From: Rathayibacter sp. Leaf185
Lineage (GTDB): Bacteria > Actinomycetota > Actinomycetes > Actinomycetales > Microbacteriaceae
Length of the DNA: 64,000 nucleotides
Direction of reading: 5' to 3'
Assembly: GCF_001423885.1 (NCBI RefSeq)
Contig: NZ_LMPP01000001.1
Span: 597,543 to 661,542, forward strand
Positions within the stretch are counted from its first letter, which is position 1. Each line of letters opens with the position of its first letter. Position numbers and translations under genes: made by a program. The notes below the pieces were generated by a model. The model searched no databases. It was not told where the DNA came from and saw only the letters and a list, made by a program, of their open reading frames with translations. Shown one piece after another: positions 9,105 to 17,732 of the stretch.

Positions 9105-10220
9105 GTGAGCAGCCGCAAACCCAGTTTCGTGATCCGACGCCTCGGACGGGCTGTGACGGCAGCGATGCTGGCGCTAGCTGTGTCTATAGCGATCCTGATC
9201 ATCTCCCCGCCGGCTTTTGCTAACGGCACAGAGACATGCAAAATGCAGGACTCCTACGGGTGCACTGGCGGTGGATACACGGGGACCGACTCGTGGGGTT
9301 ACTCGAACAGTTCAAGCACGGCATCGAATGGCACAAAGCACAACTGCACTTCCTACGCTGCTTTCCGAGTTGCGCAGAACGGTGCCCGCAATCCAGGAAA
9401 CCTGGGTAGCGCAGGATCCTGGGACGATAATGCTAGGAAATATGGCATACCTGTCGACGGCTACCCGCGCGTAGGCGACATCGCTCAGTACAACTCTGGA
9501 CATGTGGCATATGTTGAAGAAGTTGGCAATGGATATATAGTTACCACGGATGACAACTACGGATACAATTACACGACGAGGAAGAGGATAAGCGCCGGAT
9601 CAACATATCCCCAGTGGCCGGACAATTTCATTCATTTCACGTCCTCAATTAGCAAGCCAACGACAAAGCCGTCCGACTTCGACGGTGACGGCAAAAGCGA
9701 CCTGCTCTACCAAGACGTCGGAAGCACCACTCTGCGACTTCTTACCTCCGCAGGAACCACATACAAGGGCGCCCACGTCTTCGCCAACGGCGTCGCACAA
9801 CCAGCCTGGGAAAGGACTTCGACGGTGACGGCAAAAGCGACCTGCTCTACCAAGACGTCGGAAGCACCACTCTGCGACTTCTTACCTCCGCAGGAACCAC
9901 ATACAAGGGCGCCCACGTCTTCGCCAACGGCGTCGCACAACCAGCCTGGCAAGTCACCGGAGACTTCGACGGTGACGGCAAAAGCGACCTGCTCTACCAA
10001 GACGTCGGAAGCACCACTCTGCGACTTCTTACCTCCGCAGGAACCACATACAAGGGCGCAAGACTTCGACGGTGACGGCAAAAGCGACCTGCTCTACCAA
10101 GACGTCGGAAGCACCACTCTGCGACTTCTTACCTCCGCAGGAACCACATACAAGGGCGCCCACGTCTTCGCCAACGGCGTCGCACAACCAGCCTGGGTCG
10201 CTGGCGCCGTACGCCGATAG
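9105..10220 (+). CDS. Exported CHAP-domain protein with disrupted FG-GAP repeats
   Basis: A 371-residue exported protein as read. The GTG at 9105 gives a clean signal peptide (hydrophobic AMLALAVSIAILII, cleavage near PAFA). A CHAP amidase/peptidase domain follows, with nucleophile Cys81 in HNCTSYAAF and His133 in SGHVAYVEEV, so it may cut peptidoglycan peptides. From about residue 190 come FG-GAP/VCBS calcium-binding repeats (FDGDGKSDLLYQDVG). Copies 2 and 3 are read in the wrong frame because the repeat junctions are 7 and 47 bp short. The sum of 54 bp restores the frame for copy 4. GC content and codon use in 9200-9660 are clearly lower than in the neighbours, suggesting acquisition. An upstream in-frame ATG at 9042 exists but adds no signal-like sequence. 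The C-terminal half could be a misassembly. Confidence 0.75.
   Translation: MSSRKPSFVIRRLGRAVTAAMLALAVSIAILIISPPAFANGTETCKMQDSYGCTGGGYTGTDSWGYSNSSSTASNGTKHNCTSYAAFRVAQNGARNPGNLGSAGSWDDNARKYGIPVDGYPRVGDIAQYNSGHVAYVEEVGNGYIVTTDDNYGYNYTTRKRISAGSTYPQWPDNFIHFTSSISKPTTKPSDFDGDGKSDLLYQDVGSTTLRLLTSAGTTYKGAHVFANGVAQPAWERTSTVTAKATCSTKTSEAPLCDFLPPQEPHTRAPTSSPTASHNQPGKSPETSTVTAKATCSTKTSEAPLCDFLPPQEPHTRAQDFDGDGKSDLLYQDVGSTTLRLLTSAGTTYKGAHVFANGVAQPAWVAGAVRR
9675..10196 (+). repeat. Four copies of a 147-bp FG-GAP repeat, two shortened
   Basis: Direct repeats starting gacttcgacggtgacgg at 9675, 9815, 9962 and 10062. The full unit is 147 bp (49 codons), as shown by the 9815 to 9962 spacing. The first junction is 140 bp (7 bp missing from the linker, replaced by gaaag). 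The third copy stops after 98 bp at 10059, giving a 100-bp step. Copies are nearly identical at nucleotide level, which points to recent amplification or to an assembly collapse. Confidence 0.9.
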
Positions 10221-10588
10221 CCCCAAACGACCCCTGTTAGTTCAGCGCCAGGCCAGGCGCGTGCGCACTTGAGCTAGCTGGGGCCCTCGAAGGGTCTCAG
10301 CTAAGCTCTCACTAGGGCTGGCCTGCACACAGGTGGACAGCGGGACCCCGACCGAATCGGAGACTCAACACGAACGTCTCTGCAAGCCCGAGATTTGGGA
10401 ACTCGATCACTCGAGGCGCGGCGGTCAATAGCGAATAGGCGCACGGCGGTATGACACGCCCGGACCGGCGGCACTGTTTCTTCAGGAGGTGCTGGGAATC
10501 TTCGGCGCCCAGACGCTCCCTCACGACGGCGGCTCCAAGTCGGGTCCCCTGACGGCGGCTGCGCTCTGCGGTGCGGTGAGCATCTCCG
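10221..10588. other. Gene-poor stretch of 368 bp
   Basis: Between the CHAP gene and the nuclease relic. Short frames on both strands show no recognisable protein. The composition is less GC-rich than the chromosome around it. I see no tRNA, attachment site or inverted repeat, but the position between a decayed gene and a low-GC gene fits remnant accessory DNA. Confidence 0.45.
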
Positions 10589-10925
10589 TCAGTCCACTGT
10601 CGGATCCGGGTTGTCCGCGTCCTCTGCGGCGATTCTGGTCACCGTCTCCTCCGCTGGGAGCGTCGCCTGGTCGCTGGGCGACAGCTCGTTACGACTGACG
10701 GCGACCTGCTGTGTTGAGCCGAGCGCAACGTAGAAGCCGAGCTGGCCGGCATCGCGCGGATCGAACTTGCGCATCTTGAGCTCGACGACGACGAAACGCA
10801 CCTGCTGCCAATTGAAGAACAGCAAGTCGACGAAGAAGTCATCGCCGTCCACTTAGAAGTGCACCTGCCGACCGACGAAGGAGAGGCCCGCGCCCAGCTC
10901 CCGCAACGTCTCGACCCGGCGCAGA
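10589..10925 (-). pseudogene. Relic of a DUF1016 (YhcG-type PDDEXK) nuclease
   Basis: Read on the minus strand, the sequence gives ELGAGLSFVGRQVHF, a stop codon (TAA at 10853-10855), then VDGDDFFVDLLFF and RFVVVELKMRKFDP. This is the conserved core of DUF1016/YhcG proteins with the PD-(D/E)xK nuclease residues (D of IDLLF, E-x-K of VELK). After GQLGFYVA the usual 30-40 residues are missing and the text resumes at LGSTQQVAVS, the family C-terminus, so an internal in-frame deletion is present as well. The N-terminal domain cannot be found upstream. A nonsense codon, an internal deletion and a lost 5' half make a functional product very unlikely. These genes are common companions of mobile and restriction-type islands. 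Confidence 0.82.
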
Positions 10926-11125
10926 GTGACGCACGGGAATCTGCGATTCAGCGGCCAGATTACCAACCGCCAGATCGTCCATCACCCAAACCCGCTGTCA
11001 CATCGCCTTTCCGCAGCCGGTCGGTGCTCGATCGCCTGCGGGAGCTCGGTCCCCCGTCGTTTCCTCCAGCAACTCCGCCAGATCAGCCATGGGCGCGCAC
11101 CCACCGCGCTCCTTACGCTGACCCC

Positions 11126-12433
11126 ATGCTCATCGACGAGTACGACTCCCCCGCCAAGCCCGTCCCGCTCGCACCGCACATCCCGGACCAGCTCACGATC
11201 ACCCTCTGGGACTTCTCCTGGTACGTGCGCACCGGCCCCGGGGAGCCGTTCGAGGATCTCGACGCCGCCTTCGCGGGCGCGCTGCAGCGCGGATACAACA
11301 CGATCCGCATCTGCGCGATGCCGTTCCTGCTGTTCGGCACGGACATCGACACGAGTGCGCTCAAGCTAGGTCCGCTCGGCGGCGGGTACGCGCAGCACGT
11401 GCGCTGGTACGACGTGAAAACCCCGACCGTCATCGACGCGCGGCAGCACCTTCTGGCGCTGTTCGAGGCGGCGAAGAAGCACGACGTGTTCGTGATCGTT
11501 TCGTCCTGGGAGTACCAGCAGTCGTCCGCCTTCGCGGAGGATCGCGCGTGGTTCGACGCGCTGATGGCTGTTCCTCCGGAGGAGCGGGCGGAGCGGCTCG
11601 CCGAGGCGCACGCGAACCTCATAGCGTTCCTGAGAGAGCACGACCTCGACGACCGCATCGCCTTCGTCGAGCTGCACAACGAGGTCCAGGCCGGCCACCT
11701 CACCGAGGGCCTGGAGTACGAGAACCTCGACGAAGCCACCCTCGCCCTCCGCCCCCGCCTCACCCGCGGCATCGACCGCTTCCACGAGCTGGCCCCCGGC
11801 GTCCCGTGCTCGGTCAACTACGCGCACGTGCCCGTCGGCGGCATGCGCGGGATCCCGTGGAACTCGGACGTGCTCGTCGTGCACCCCTACATCTACGGGG
11901 TGCTCGACGACTTCATCCGCGACTTCGCGCTGCGGCGGCCGATCGAGGAGTTCGAGCAGGAACGGGCCGCGGAGACCTTCCTGCTCGACGGGGCGCCTCC
12001 GATCGCGGAGTGGACGCTGCCGCCGGAGTCGCAGTGGAAGCTGACCGCGACCATCGTCGGCAAGGGCGAGATCTACGCGCACGACTGGGGCGACGCCGAG
12101 CGGATCGACCTGTTCCTCTACGAGCACTACGGGCGCCACCAGCTCGAGATGGAGGCGACGCTGAAGACCTGGATCGCCGTCGCGGCCGACCACGCGGCGA
12201 TGCGCGGCATCCCCCTCGTCTTCGGCGAGGGCTGGGTCGGCTACACGCCGCTCGAGGGCCGCTTCGAGGAGGGGCCGGTCGGCGCCGAGTACTGCAGGCT
12301 CGCCATGCGCGAGTCGCGACGCGTCGGCGCGCGCGGCTCGATCGTCTGCTCGAACGCGGCTCCGCAGCACCCGATGTGGGACGACGTCGCCCTGCAGCTC
12401 GAGTGCAACGCGATCTTCACCGCCGCACCCTGA
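11126..12433 (+). CDS. Cellulase-like family glycoside hydrolase
   Basis: A 435-residue TIM-barrel protein of the cellulase-like family (GH5-related clan A fold), with no signal peptide, so probably intracellular. Candidate catalytic residues are Glu186 in FVELHNEVQ and Glu368 in LVFGEGWVGY, placed at the ends of strands 4 and 7 as in clan A. ATG 11126 was chosen because upstream in-frame sequence overlaps the nuclease relic and is low complexity. There is no ribosome site, but TTACGCT lies just upstream, which fits a leaderless start. It heads the galactoside uptake locus (65 bp to the binding protein) and may cleave the imported oligosaccharide. Its substrate is not known. Confidence 0.8.
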   Translation: MLIDEYDSPAKPVPLAPHIPDQLTITLWDFSWYVRTGPGEPFEDLDAAFAGALQRGYNTIRICAMPFLLFGTDIDTSALKLGPLGGGYAQHVRWYDVKTPTVIDARQHLLALFEAAKKHDVFVIVSSWEYQQSSAFAEDRAWFDALMAVPPEERAERLAEAHANLIAFLREHDLDDRIAFVELHNEVQAGHLTEGLEYENLDEATLALRPRLTRGIDRFHELAPGVPCSVNYAHVPVGGMRGIPWNSDVLVVHPYIYGVLDDFIRDFALRRPIEEFEQERAAETFLLDGAPPIAEWTLPPESQWKLTATIVGKGEIYAHDWGDAERIDLFLYEHYGRHQLEMEATLKTWIAVAADHAAMRGIPLVFGEGWVGYTPLEGRFEEGPVGAEYCRLAMRESRRVGARGSIVCSNAAPQHPMWDDVALQLECNAIFTAAP

Positions 12434-12497
12434 CCACACCCGCACAGCAAGCAGCACGCACCAGCAAGCACGGCATCACGGAGTCGAGGAGGACACC

Positions 12498-13793
12498 ATG
12501 ACCACCCAGCAGCAGCAGTTCCCGCATCTCACCCGCAGAGGCTTCCTCTACGGAGCCACCGCGCTCGGCACGACCGCAGCACTCGCCGGCTGCATGGGCG
12601 GCACGAGCGGAGGAGGGGGCGGCGGAGGCGGCGGCATCGTCCTGCAGTCCTCCCTCTCCGACCCCGCCCCGAAGGCGGCGCTCGAGGCCCTCGTGAAGAG
12701 CTATTCCGAAGGATCCGTGACCCTCAACACCGTCGCGATCGAGCAGTTCCGCGCGCAGCTCTCGACCTACCTCACCTCGGGCAACCCGCCCGACGTGCTC
12801 ACCTGGTACGCCGGCTCGGTCGCCCGCGACTACGCGAGCCAGGATCTGCTGCTCGACCTCTCGGACATGTGGAGCGGCGACGGAGCGGCGGCGAACTACT
12901 CTCCCGCCCTCAAGGACCTCTCGACCGACGGCAGCGGCAAGCAGATCTTCCTGCCGACGAACTACTACTGGTGGGCCGTCTTCTACCGCAAGTCGGCCTT
13001 CGAGGAGTGGGGCGTCGAGGTCCCGACGACGTGGGACGAGTTCATGTCGCTCTGCGAGACGCTGCAGGGCAAGGGCATCGTCCCGCTCTCGAACGGCATC
13101 GGCTCGACCCCGTGGATGGCCTCCGGGTGGTTCGACATCCTGAACCTCCGCGTCAACGGTGCGGACTACCACAAGGAGCTCCTGGCCGGAAAATCCTCGT
13201 TCGACTCGACCGAGGTCAAGAACGTCATGAAGTACTACGCCGACATCGTGCCCTTCATGGACCCGAACGCTCCCTCCTACGCCTGGCAGGACGCGGTCAC
13301 GCCGCTCGTGCAGAAGAAGAACGCGATGTACCTCGTCGGCGCCTTCATCTCGCAGAACATGCCCGAGGGCGAGGGCGACGACCTCGACTTCTTCTCGGTC
13401 CCGGTGATCGACCAGTCGATCCCGACGGCCGAGGAGGCGCCCACCGACGGCTACTTCGCCAGCGCGAAGACCAAGGACGCCGACGCCACCAAGGCGTTCC
13501 TCGCCTACCTGGCCGGCGCCGAGAGCCAGTCGGCGTACATCGCGGCCTCGCAGTCCTCGAACCTGCCCACCTCGCCCGACGTCGACACCTCCGGGTTCTC
13601 GCCGCTGGTGCAGAAGGGCGTCGAGCTGCTCGCGAACACCGAGCAGATCACGCAGTTCTTCAACCGCGACTCCTCCGACGACCTGCAGACCACGGCCGAT
13701 GCGGCGCTGACGAAGTTCATCGCGCAGCCCGGCGAGGTCGACAGCATCCTGAAGGAGTGGCAGACCGCCGCCGACAAGATCTTCAACCCGTGA
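12498..13793 (+). CDS. Sugar ABC transporter substrate-binding lipoprotein (Tat-type signal)
   Basis: A 431-residue family 1 solute-binding protein. The N-terminus carries a twin-arginine motif (TRRGFLYG) and a lipobox LAGC with Cys32, followed by a poly-glycine tether, so it is probably exported folded by Tat and lipid anchored. A GAGGAGG ribosome site sits six to seven bases before ATG 12498. The stop overlaps the GTG of the next permease gene (GTGA). It delivers the sugar to the permease pair encoded next. Because a GH36 alpha-galactosidase follows in the same unit, a galactoside such as raffinose or melibiose is a reasonable guess. Confidence 0.92.
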   Translation: MTTQQQQFPHLTRRGFLYGATALGTTAALAGCMGGTSGGGGGGGGGIVLQSSLSDPAPKAALEALVKSYSEGSVTLNTVAIEQFRAQLSTYLTSGNPPDVLTWYAGSVARDYASQDLLLDLSDMWSGDGAAANYSPALKDLSTDGSGKQIFLPTNYYWWAVFYRKSAFEEWGVEVPTTWDEFMSLCETLQGKGIVPLSNGIGSTPWMASGWFDILNLRVNGADYHKELLAGKSSFDSTEVKNVMKYYADIVPFMDPNAPSYAWQDAVTPLVQKKNAMYLVGAFISQNMPEGEGDDLDFFSVPVIDQSIPTAEEAPTDGYFASAKTKDADATKAFLAYLAGAESQSAYIAASQSSNLPTSPDVDTSGFSPLVQKGVELLANTEQITQFFNRDSSDDLQTTADAALTKFIAQPGEVDSILKEWQTAADKIFNP

Positions 13794-14743
13794 CGACACC
13801 CACCCGGACGGCTCCGGCTCCGCTGCCCCACGCGGCGGAGCCGGAGCGGCCGACGGTCCAGAGGAAGCGCGGGTCCCGCCGCGTCACCCGCGTCCCCCTG
13901 GCCGTCTGGCTGTTCCTGCTCATCCCGCTGGCGATCGAGGTCGCCTGGGTGTTCTGGCCGGCGATCAACTCGTTCTACCTCTCGCTCACCCGCTGGAACG
14001 GCATCGGCACTCCCGAGTTCATCGGGTTCGACAACTTCGTCGATCTCGGCTCCGACCCGATCTTCGCGACCGCGCTGGTCAACAACATCATCTGGGTGAT
14101 CGGCTTCGGCGGGCTCTCGGTGGCGATCGGGCTCGCCCTGGCCGTGGCGCTCAACAAGCCGCGCCGCGGCGTCGGCTTCTACCGCAGCGCGATCTACCTG
14201 CCGATGGTGTTCTCGCTCGCGGTCACCGGTCTCTTCTGGCGGGTGATCTACCAGCCCGACGGAGTCGTCAACAGCTTCCTCGGCGTGATCGGCCTCGGCG
14301 ATCTCGAGCGGCAGTGGCTCGCCGACCCGACCCTGGCGCTCTACGCGGTGCTGGTCGCGGCCGTCTGGCGGCAGTGCGGCTACATCATGGTGCTCTACCT
14401 GGCCGGGCTGAAGGGCGTCGACCCGACGCTCGAGGAGGCGGCGGCGGTCGACGGCGCCTCGCGGAGTCAGCGCTTCTGGCGCATCGTGATGCCGCAGCTG
14501 AAGGGCGTGAACGGAGTCGTCTTCGCGGTCACCGTCATCGACTCGCTGCGGACCTTCGACATCGTCTGGGCGATGACGCGGGGCGGGCCCTACAACTCGA
14601 CGCAGCTGCTCTCGACCTACATGTTCCAGGAGAGCTTCACCGTGCTGAACCTCGGCTACGGCTCCGCGATCGCCGTGGTGATCTTCCTGCTCGCGATCGT
14701 CTTCATCATCACGTACCTCGTGCGTGCCACGAAGGAGGACTGA
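13790..14743 (+). CDS. Sugar ABC transporter permease (MalF-type)
   Basis: A 317-residue inner-membrane permease with six predicted membrane spans and the cytoplasmic EAA loop (EEAAAVDGASRSQRFWRIV) that contacts the ATPase. The GTG start at 13790 overlaps the stop of the binding-protein gene by four bases, indicating coupling. The N-terminal extension before the first span is Pro/Arg rich. It pairs with the permease starting at 14745. Confidence 0.93.
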   Translation: MTTPTRTAPAPLPHAAEPERPTVQRKRGSRRVTRVPLAVWLFLLIPLAIEVAWVFWPAINSFYLSLTRWNGIGTPEFIGFDNFVDLGSDPIFATALVNNIIWVIGFGGLSVAIGLALAVALNKPRRGVGFYRSAIYLPMVFSLAVTGLFWRVIYQPDGVVNSFLGVIGLGDLERQWLADPTLALYAVLVAAVWRQCGYIMVLYLAGLKGVDPTLEEAAAVDGASRSQRFWRIVMPQLKGVNGVVFAVTVIDSLRTFDIVWAMTRGGPYNSTQLLSTYMFQESFTVLNLGYGSAIAVVIFLLAIVFIITYLVRATKED

Positions 14744-14744
14744 G

Positions 14745-15620
14745 ATGGCCGTCATCGCGCCGATCATCCCCGCCGGGTCGGCCCCGAAGACCCGCCCGCG
14801 CCGGGTGAAGGGCTCCTGGATCTTCCACGCCGTGATGGGCCCGATCGCGGTGCTCTGGGTGCTGCCGATGGTGTTCGTGCTCTTCGTCGCCGTCCGCAGC
14901 TTCGACGACATCACGAGCAACGGCCTCGGAGCCCTGCCGGCGAGCTTCTCGTTCGACGGCTTCGTGACGGTGTTCACGGCCGGGCTCGTCGGCGAGGCGC
15001 TCGTCAACAGCGTCATCGTCACCGTCTTCACGGTGCTGCTGTCGCTGCTGCTCGCCTCGTGGGCCGCCTTCGCGCTCAGCCGGTTCGCGATCCCGTTCCG
15101 CCGCGGGATCCTCCTGCTGATGCTGGCCGGCAACCTGCTGCCTCCGCAGATCCTGCTGATCCCGGTCTCGCGGATCACCGAGGGCCTCGGCATCTACGAC
15201 ACGCTCTTCGCGCTGATCGTGGTGCAGGTCGGCTTCGGGCTCGGCTTCTACACGTTCGTGCTGCACGGCTTCATGCGTTCGATCCCGGTCGAGATCTTCG
15301 AGGCGGCGCAGGTCGACGGTGCCGGCGCGATCCGCACCTACTGGCGCATCATCCTGCCGCTGTGCCGGCCCTCCCTCGCGGCCCTCGGGGCGCTCGCGAC
15401 GACCTGGATCTGGAACGACCTGATCTGGGCGGTCACCGTGCTGCGCACCGAGACGAACTTCCCGATCACGGCCGCGCTGCTCAACATCCAGGGCGGCTAC
15501 GTGAGCCAGTGGAACGTCGTCGCCTCGGGAGCCGTGATCGCCGCGATCCCCACCGCGATCGTGTTCTTCGCGTTCCAGAAGCAGTTCGTCTCGGGCCTGA
15601 CGCTCGGGTCGGGCAAGTGA
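14745..15620 (+). CDS. Sugar ABC transporter permease (MalG-type)
   Basis: A 291-residue second permease, six spans, with the EAA loop EIFEAAQVDGAGAIRTYWR. Translation starts at ATG 14745, one base after the stop of the first permease gene, with GAAGGAG upstream. No ATP-binding gene is present in the locus. In actinobacteria such importers commonly share one MsiK-like ATPase, which is the likely arrangement here. Confidence 0.93.
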   Translation: MAVIAPIIPAGSAPKTRPRRVKGSWIFHAVMGPIAVLWVLPMVFVLFVAVRSFDDITSNGLGALPASFSFDGFVTVFTAGLVGEALVNSVIVTVFTVLLSLLLASWAAFALSRFAIPFRRGILLLMLAGNLLPPQILLIPVSRITEGLGIYDTLFALIVVQVGFGLGFYTFVLHGFMRSIPVEIFEAAQVDGAGAIRTYWRIILPLCRPSLAALGALATTWIWNDLIWAVTVLRTETNFPITAALLNIQGGYVSQWNVVASGAVIAAIPTAIVFFAFQKQFVSGLTLGSGK

Positions 15621-15624
15621 CGCG

Positions 15625-17724
15625 ATGACGCAGTGGCGCCTCCGCACGGCGTCGACCCTCTACGTGGTCTCGCTGCTGCGCGACCACGACGGCAGCGGCG
15701 ACGGGCTGGTGCTCGACTACTGGGGCGCGGCGACGGAGGAGGCGATCCCGGAGTGGAGCGAGCCCGAGCGGTTCGTCGGCTTCGCGACCGCCGCCGACGC
15801 CGCTCCGCTCGAGTACGCGTCGGCGGGGCAGCGGCACGTCGCCTTCAGCGAGCTGCTCGTCGACCGCGGCGACGGCCGCACGGGCGCACGCTGGCGGGTC
15901 CTCGCCGATGAGGTGCGGCAGACGGCGGCGGAGCTCAGCGTCCCGTTCGTCGACGAGTCCGGCACGCTCCTCCTGACACTGCGCTACGCGGTCTCGACCG
16001 CTCACGATGTGATCCGGCGCTCGATGACGCTGACCGACTCCGGCACGACCGTCGAGCTCCGCCGCGCGTTCTCGGCGGGCTGGAACGTGCCGGTCGGCCA
16101 GTCGGCGCGGATCGACTACCTCGCCGGAGCCTGGGCCTACGAGACCAACCGGCGCTCGATCGATCTGGAGTGGGGCACCTTCGCCCTCGGCAGCCGGCAG
16201 GGCGTGACGGGCATGACCTTCGCGCCGACGATGACGGTGACCGCGCGGCCGGGCGCCGACTCCTTCGGCAGGCCCCCGAGCGAGGCGTACGGCGTCGCGC
16301 TCGACTGGAGCGGATCCTGGCGCCTGCAGGCCGACTCCACCCCTCTCGGGCAGAGCATCCGCGTCTCGGGCGGCGTCGACGACGACACCGCGGTCGTGAC
16401 GCTCCTGCCCGGCGAGACCTTCGCCGCGCCCGACGCCCTCGGGGTCTTCAGTGCCGGAGGCGCGCAGGGCGTGTCGGACGCCTGGCACGCGTTCCAGCGC
16501 ACCCTCGCGAGGGGCCCCGAGCACCGGCCGATCGTCTACAACTCGTGGATGGGGACGCGGTTCGACGTGCGCGTCGAGCACCAGGCCGAGCTCGCCGCCC
16601 TCGCGGCCGGAATCGGCGTCGAGGTGTTCGTCGTCGACGACGGCTGGTTCGCCGGGCGCACCGACGACGACGCGGGGCTCGGCGACTGGCGCCCCGACGA
16701 GGCCAAGTTCCCCCGCGGCCTCACGGAGCTGTCCGACCAGGTTCTCGCCGCCGGAATGCGCTTCGGCCTCTGGGTCGAGCCCGAAGCGGTGAACCCCGAC
16801 AGCGACCTCTACCGCGAGCATCCCGACTGGATCTACCGCGCCGAGGGCCGGGAGCCTCTGACCATCCGCAACCAGTACGTGCTCGACCTGGGGCGGCCGG
16901 AGGTCGTCGACTGGATCTGCGCGATGCTCCGGACCCTGCTGACGACGACGCCGATCACCTACCTCAAGTGGGACATGAACCGGCCGGTCACCGACGGCGG
17001 CCGGCCCGGAGACGTGCACGGGCGCGAGTGGCCGATCCAGCACACCCGCGGCTACTACCGGGTGCTGCGGATGCTGCGCGACGAGTTCCCGCAGGTCACC
17101 GTCGAGGCGTGCGCGAGCGGAGGCGCGCGGATCGACAACGCGGTCCTCGCGCTCGCCGACGTGGTCTGGACCAGCGATCAGGTGGGCGCCCGCGACCGTC
17201 TCGTGATCCAGGACGGCTACCTCTCGGCCTACCCGCCGCACGCCATGAGCTCGTGGGTCTCGGACGACCCGGGGCACCGCGACCGCTCCCCCGTCTCGCT
17301 CGGCTACCGCTTCGCCGTCGCGATGGGCGGCGTGCTCGGCATCGGCTCCGATCTGCTCGCGTGGTCGCCGGAGGAGCGGGCGGAGGCGACCGCGCGCATC
17401 GCCGCCTACCGCGGGATCCGCGACGTGGTGCTGACCGGCGACGTCACGGTGCACGGCGATCCCGCCGCTCCGCTCTACTCGACCGAGTACGCAGGCGCCG
17501 ACGGACGCGTCGTGATCCTCGTCTTCGACCGGGACCGCGACCGCCACCGCGATCGGGAGGCGCCGCGGGTGTTCCCGACGCGGCTCGCCCCGGGCGTCAG
17601 GTACCGCCTCCGCGACACCGACCTGGTCGTGACCGCCGAGACCGCCAGCGGCGTCGGAGTACCGGTCGCCTTCACCTGGGCCCCCGACGCCGATGTCCTC
17701 GTGCTCGAGCCGCAGGACGCGTGA
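15625..17724 (+). CDS. Alpha-galactosidase, GH36
   Basis: A 699-residue cytoplasmic retaining alpha-galactosidase that removes terminal alpha-galactose from oligosaccharides such as melibiose and raffinose. It has an N-terminal beta-supersandwich (about 1-300), a central TIM barrel (about 305-620) and a C-terminal sheet domain, matching the GH36 family length. The nucleophile is Asp450 in LKWDMNRP and the acid/base Asp518 in VWTSDQVGARDR. The substrate-binding motif CASGGARID is intact. The start lies four bases after the stop of the upstream permease gene, so it is the enzyme of this importer operon. Its stop is nine bases from the convergent AraC gene. Confidence 0.93.
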   Translation: MTQWRLRTASTLYVVSLLRDHDGSGDGLVLDYWGAATEEAIPEWSEPERFVGFATAADAAPLEYASAGQRHVAFSELLVDRGDGRTGARWRVLADEVRQTAAELSVPFVDESGTLLLTLRYAVSTAHDVIRRSMTLTDSGTTVELRRAFSAGWNVPVGQSARIDYLAGAWAYETNRRSIDLEWGTFALGSRQGVTGMTFAPTMTVTARPGADSFGRPPSEAYGVALDWSGSWRLQADSTPLGQSIRVSGGVDDDTAVVTLLPGETFAAPDALGVFSAGGAQGVSDAWHAFQRTLARGPEHRPIVYNSWMGTRFDVRVEHQAELAALAAGIGVEVFVVDDGWFAGRTDDDAGLGDWRPDEAKFPRGLTELSDQVLAAGMRFGLWVEPEAVNPDSDLYREHPDWIYRAEGREPLTIRNQYVLDLGRPEVVDWICAMLRTLLTTTPITYLKWDMNRPVTDGGRPGDVHGREWPIQHTRGYYRVLRMLRDEFPQVTVEACASGGARIDNAVLALADVVWTSDQVGARDRLVIQDGYLSAYPPHAMSSWVSDDPGHRDRSPVSLGYRFAVAMGGVLGIGSDLLAWSPEERAEATARIAAYRGIRDVVLTGDVTVHGDPAAPLYSTEYAGADGRVVILVFDRDRDRHRDREAPRVFPTRLAPGVRYRLRDTDLVVTAETASGVGVPVAFTWAPDADVLVLEPQDA

Positions 17725-17732
17725 TGGCCGGC

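Noticed and set aside
10312-10698. Short frames on both strands between the CHAP gene and the nuclease relic
   Set aside because: No homology signal, no start signals, and mutually overlapping.
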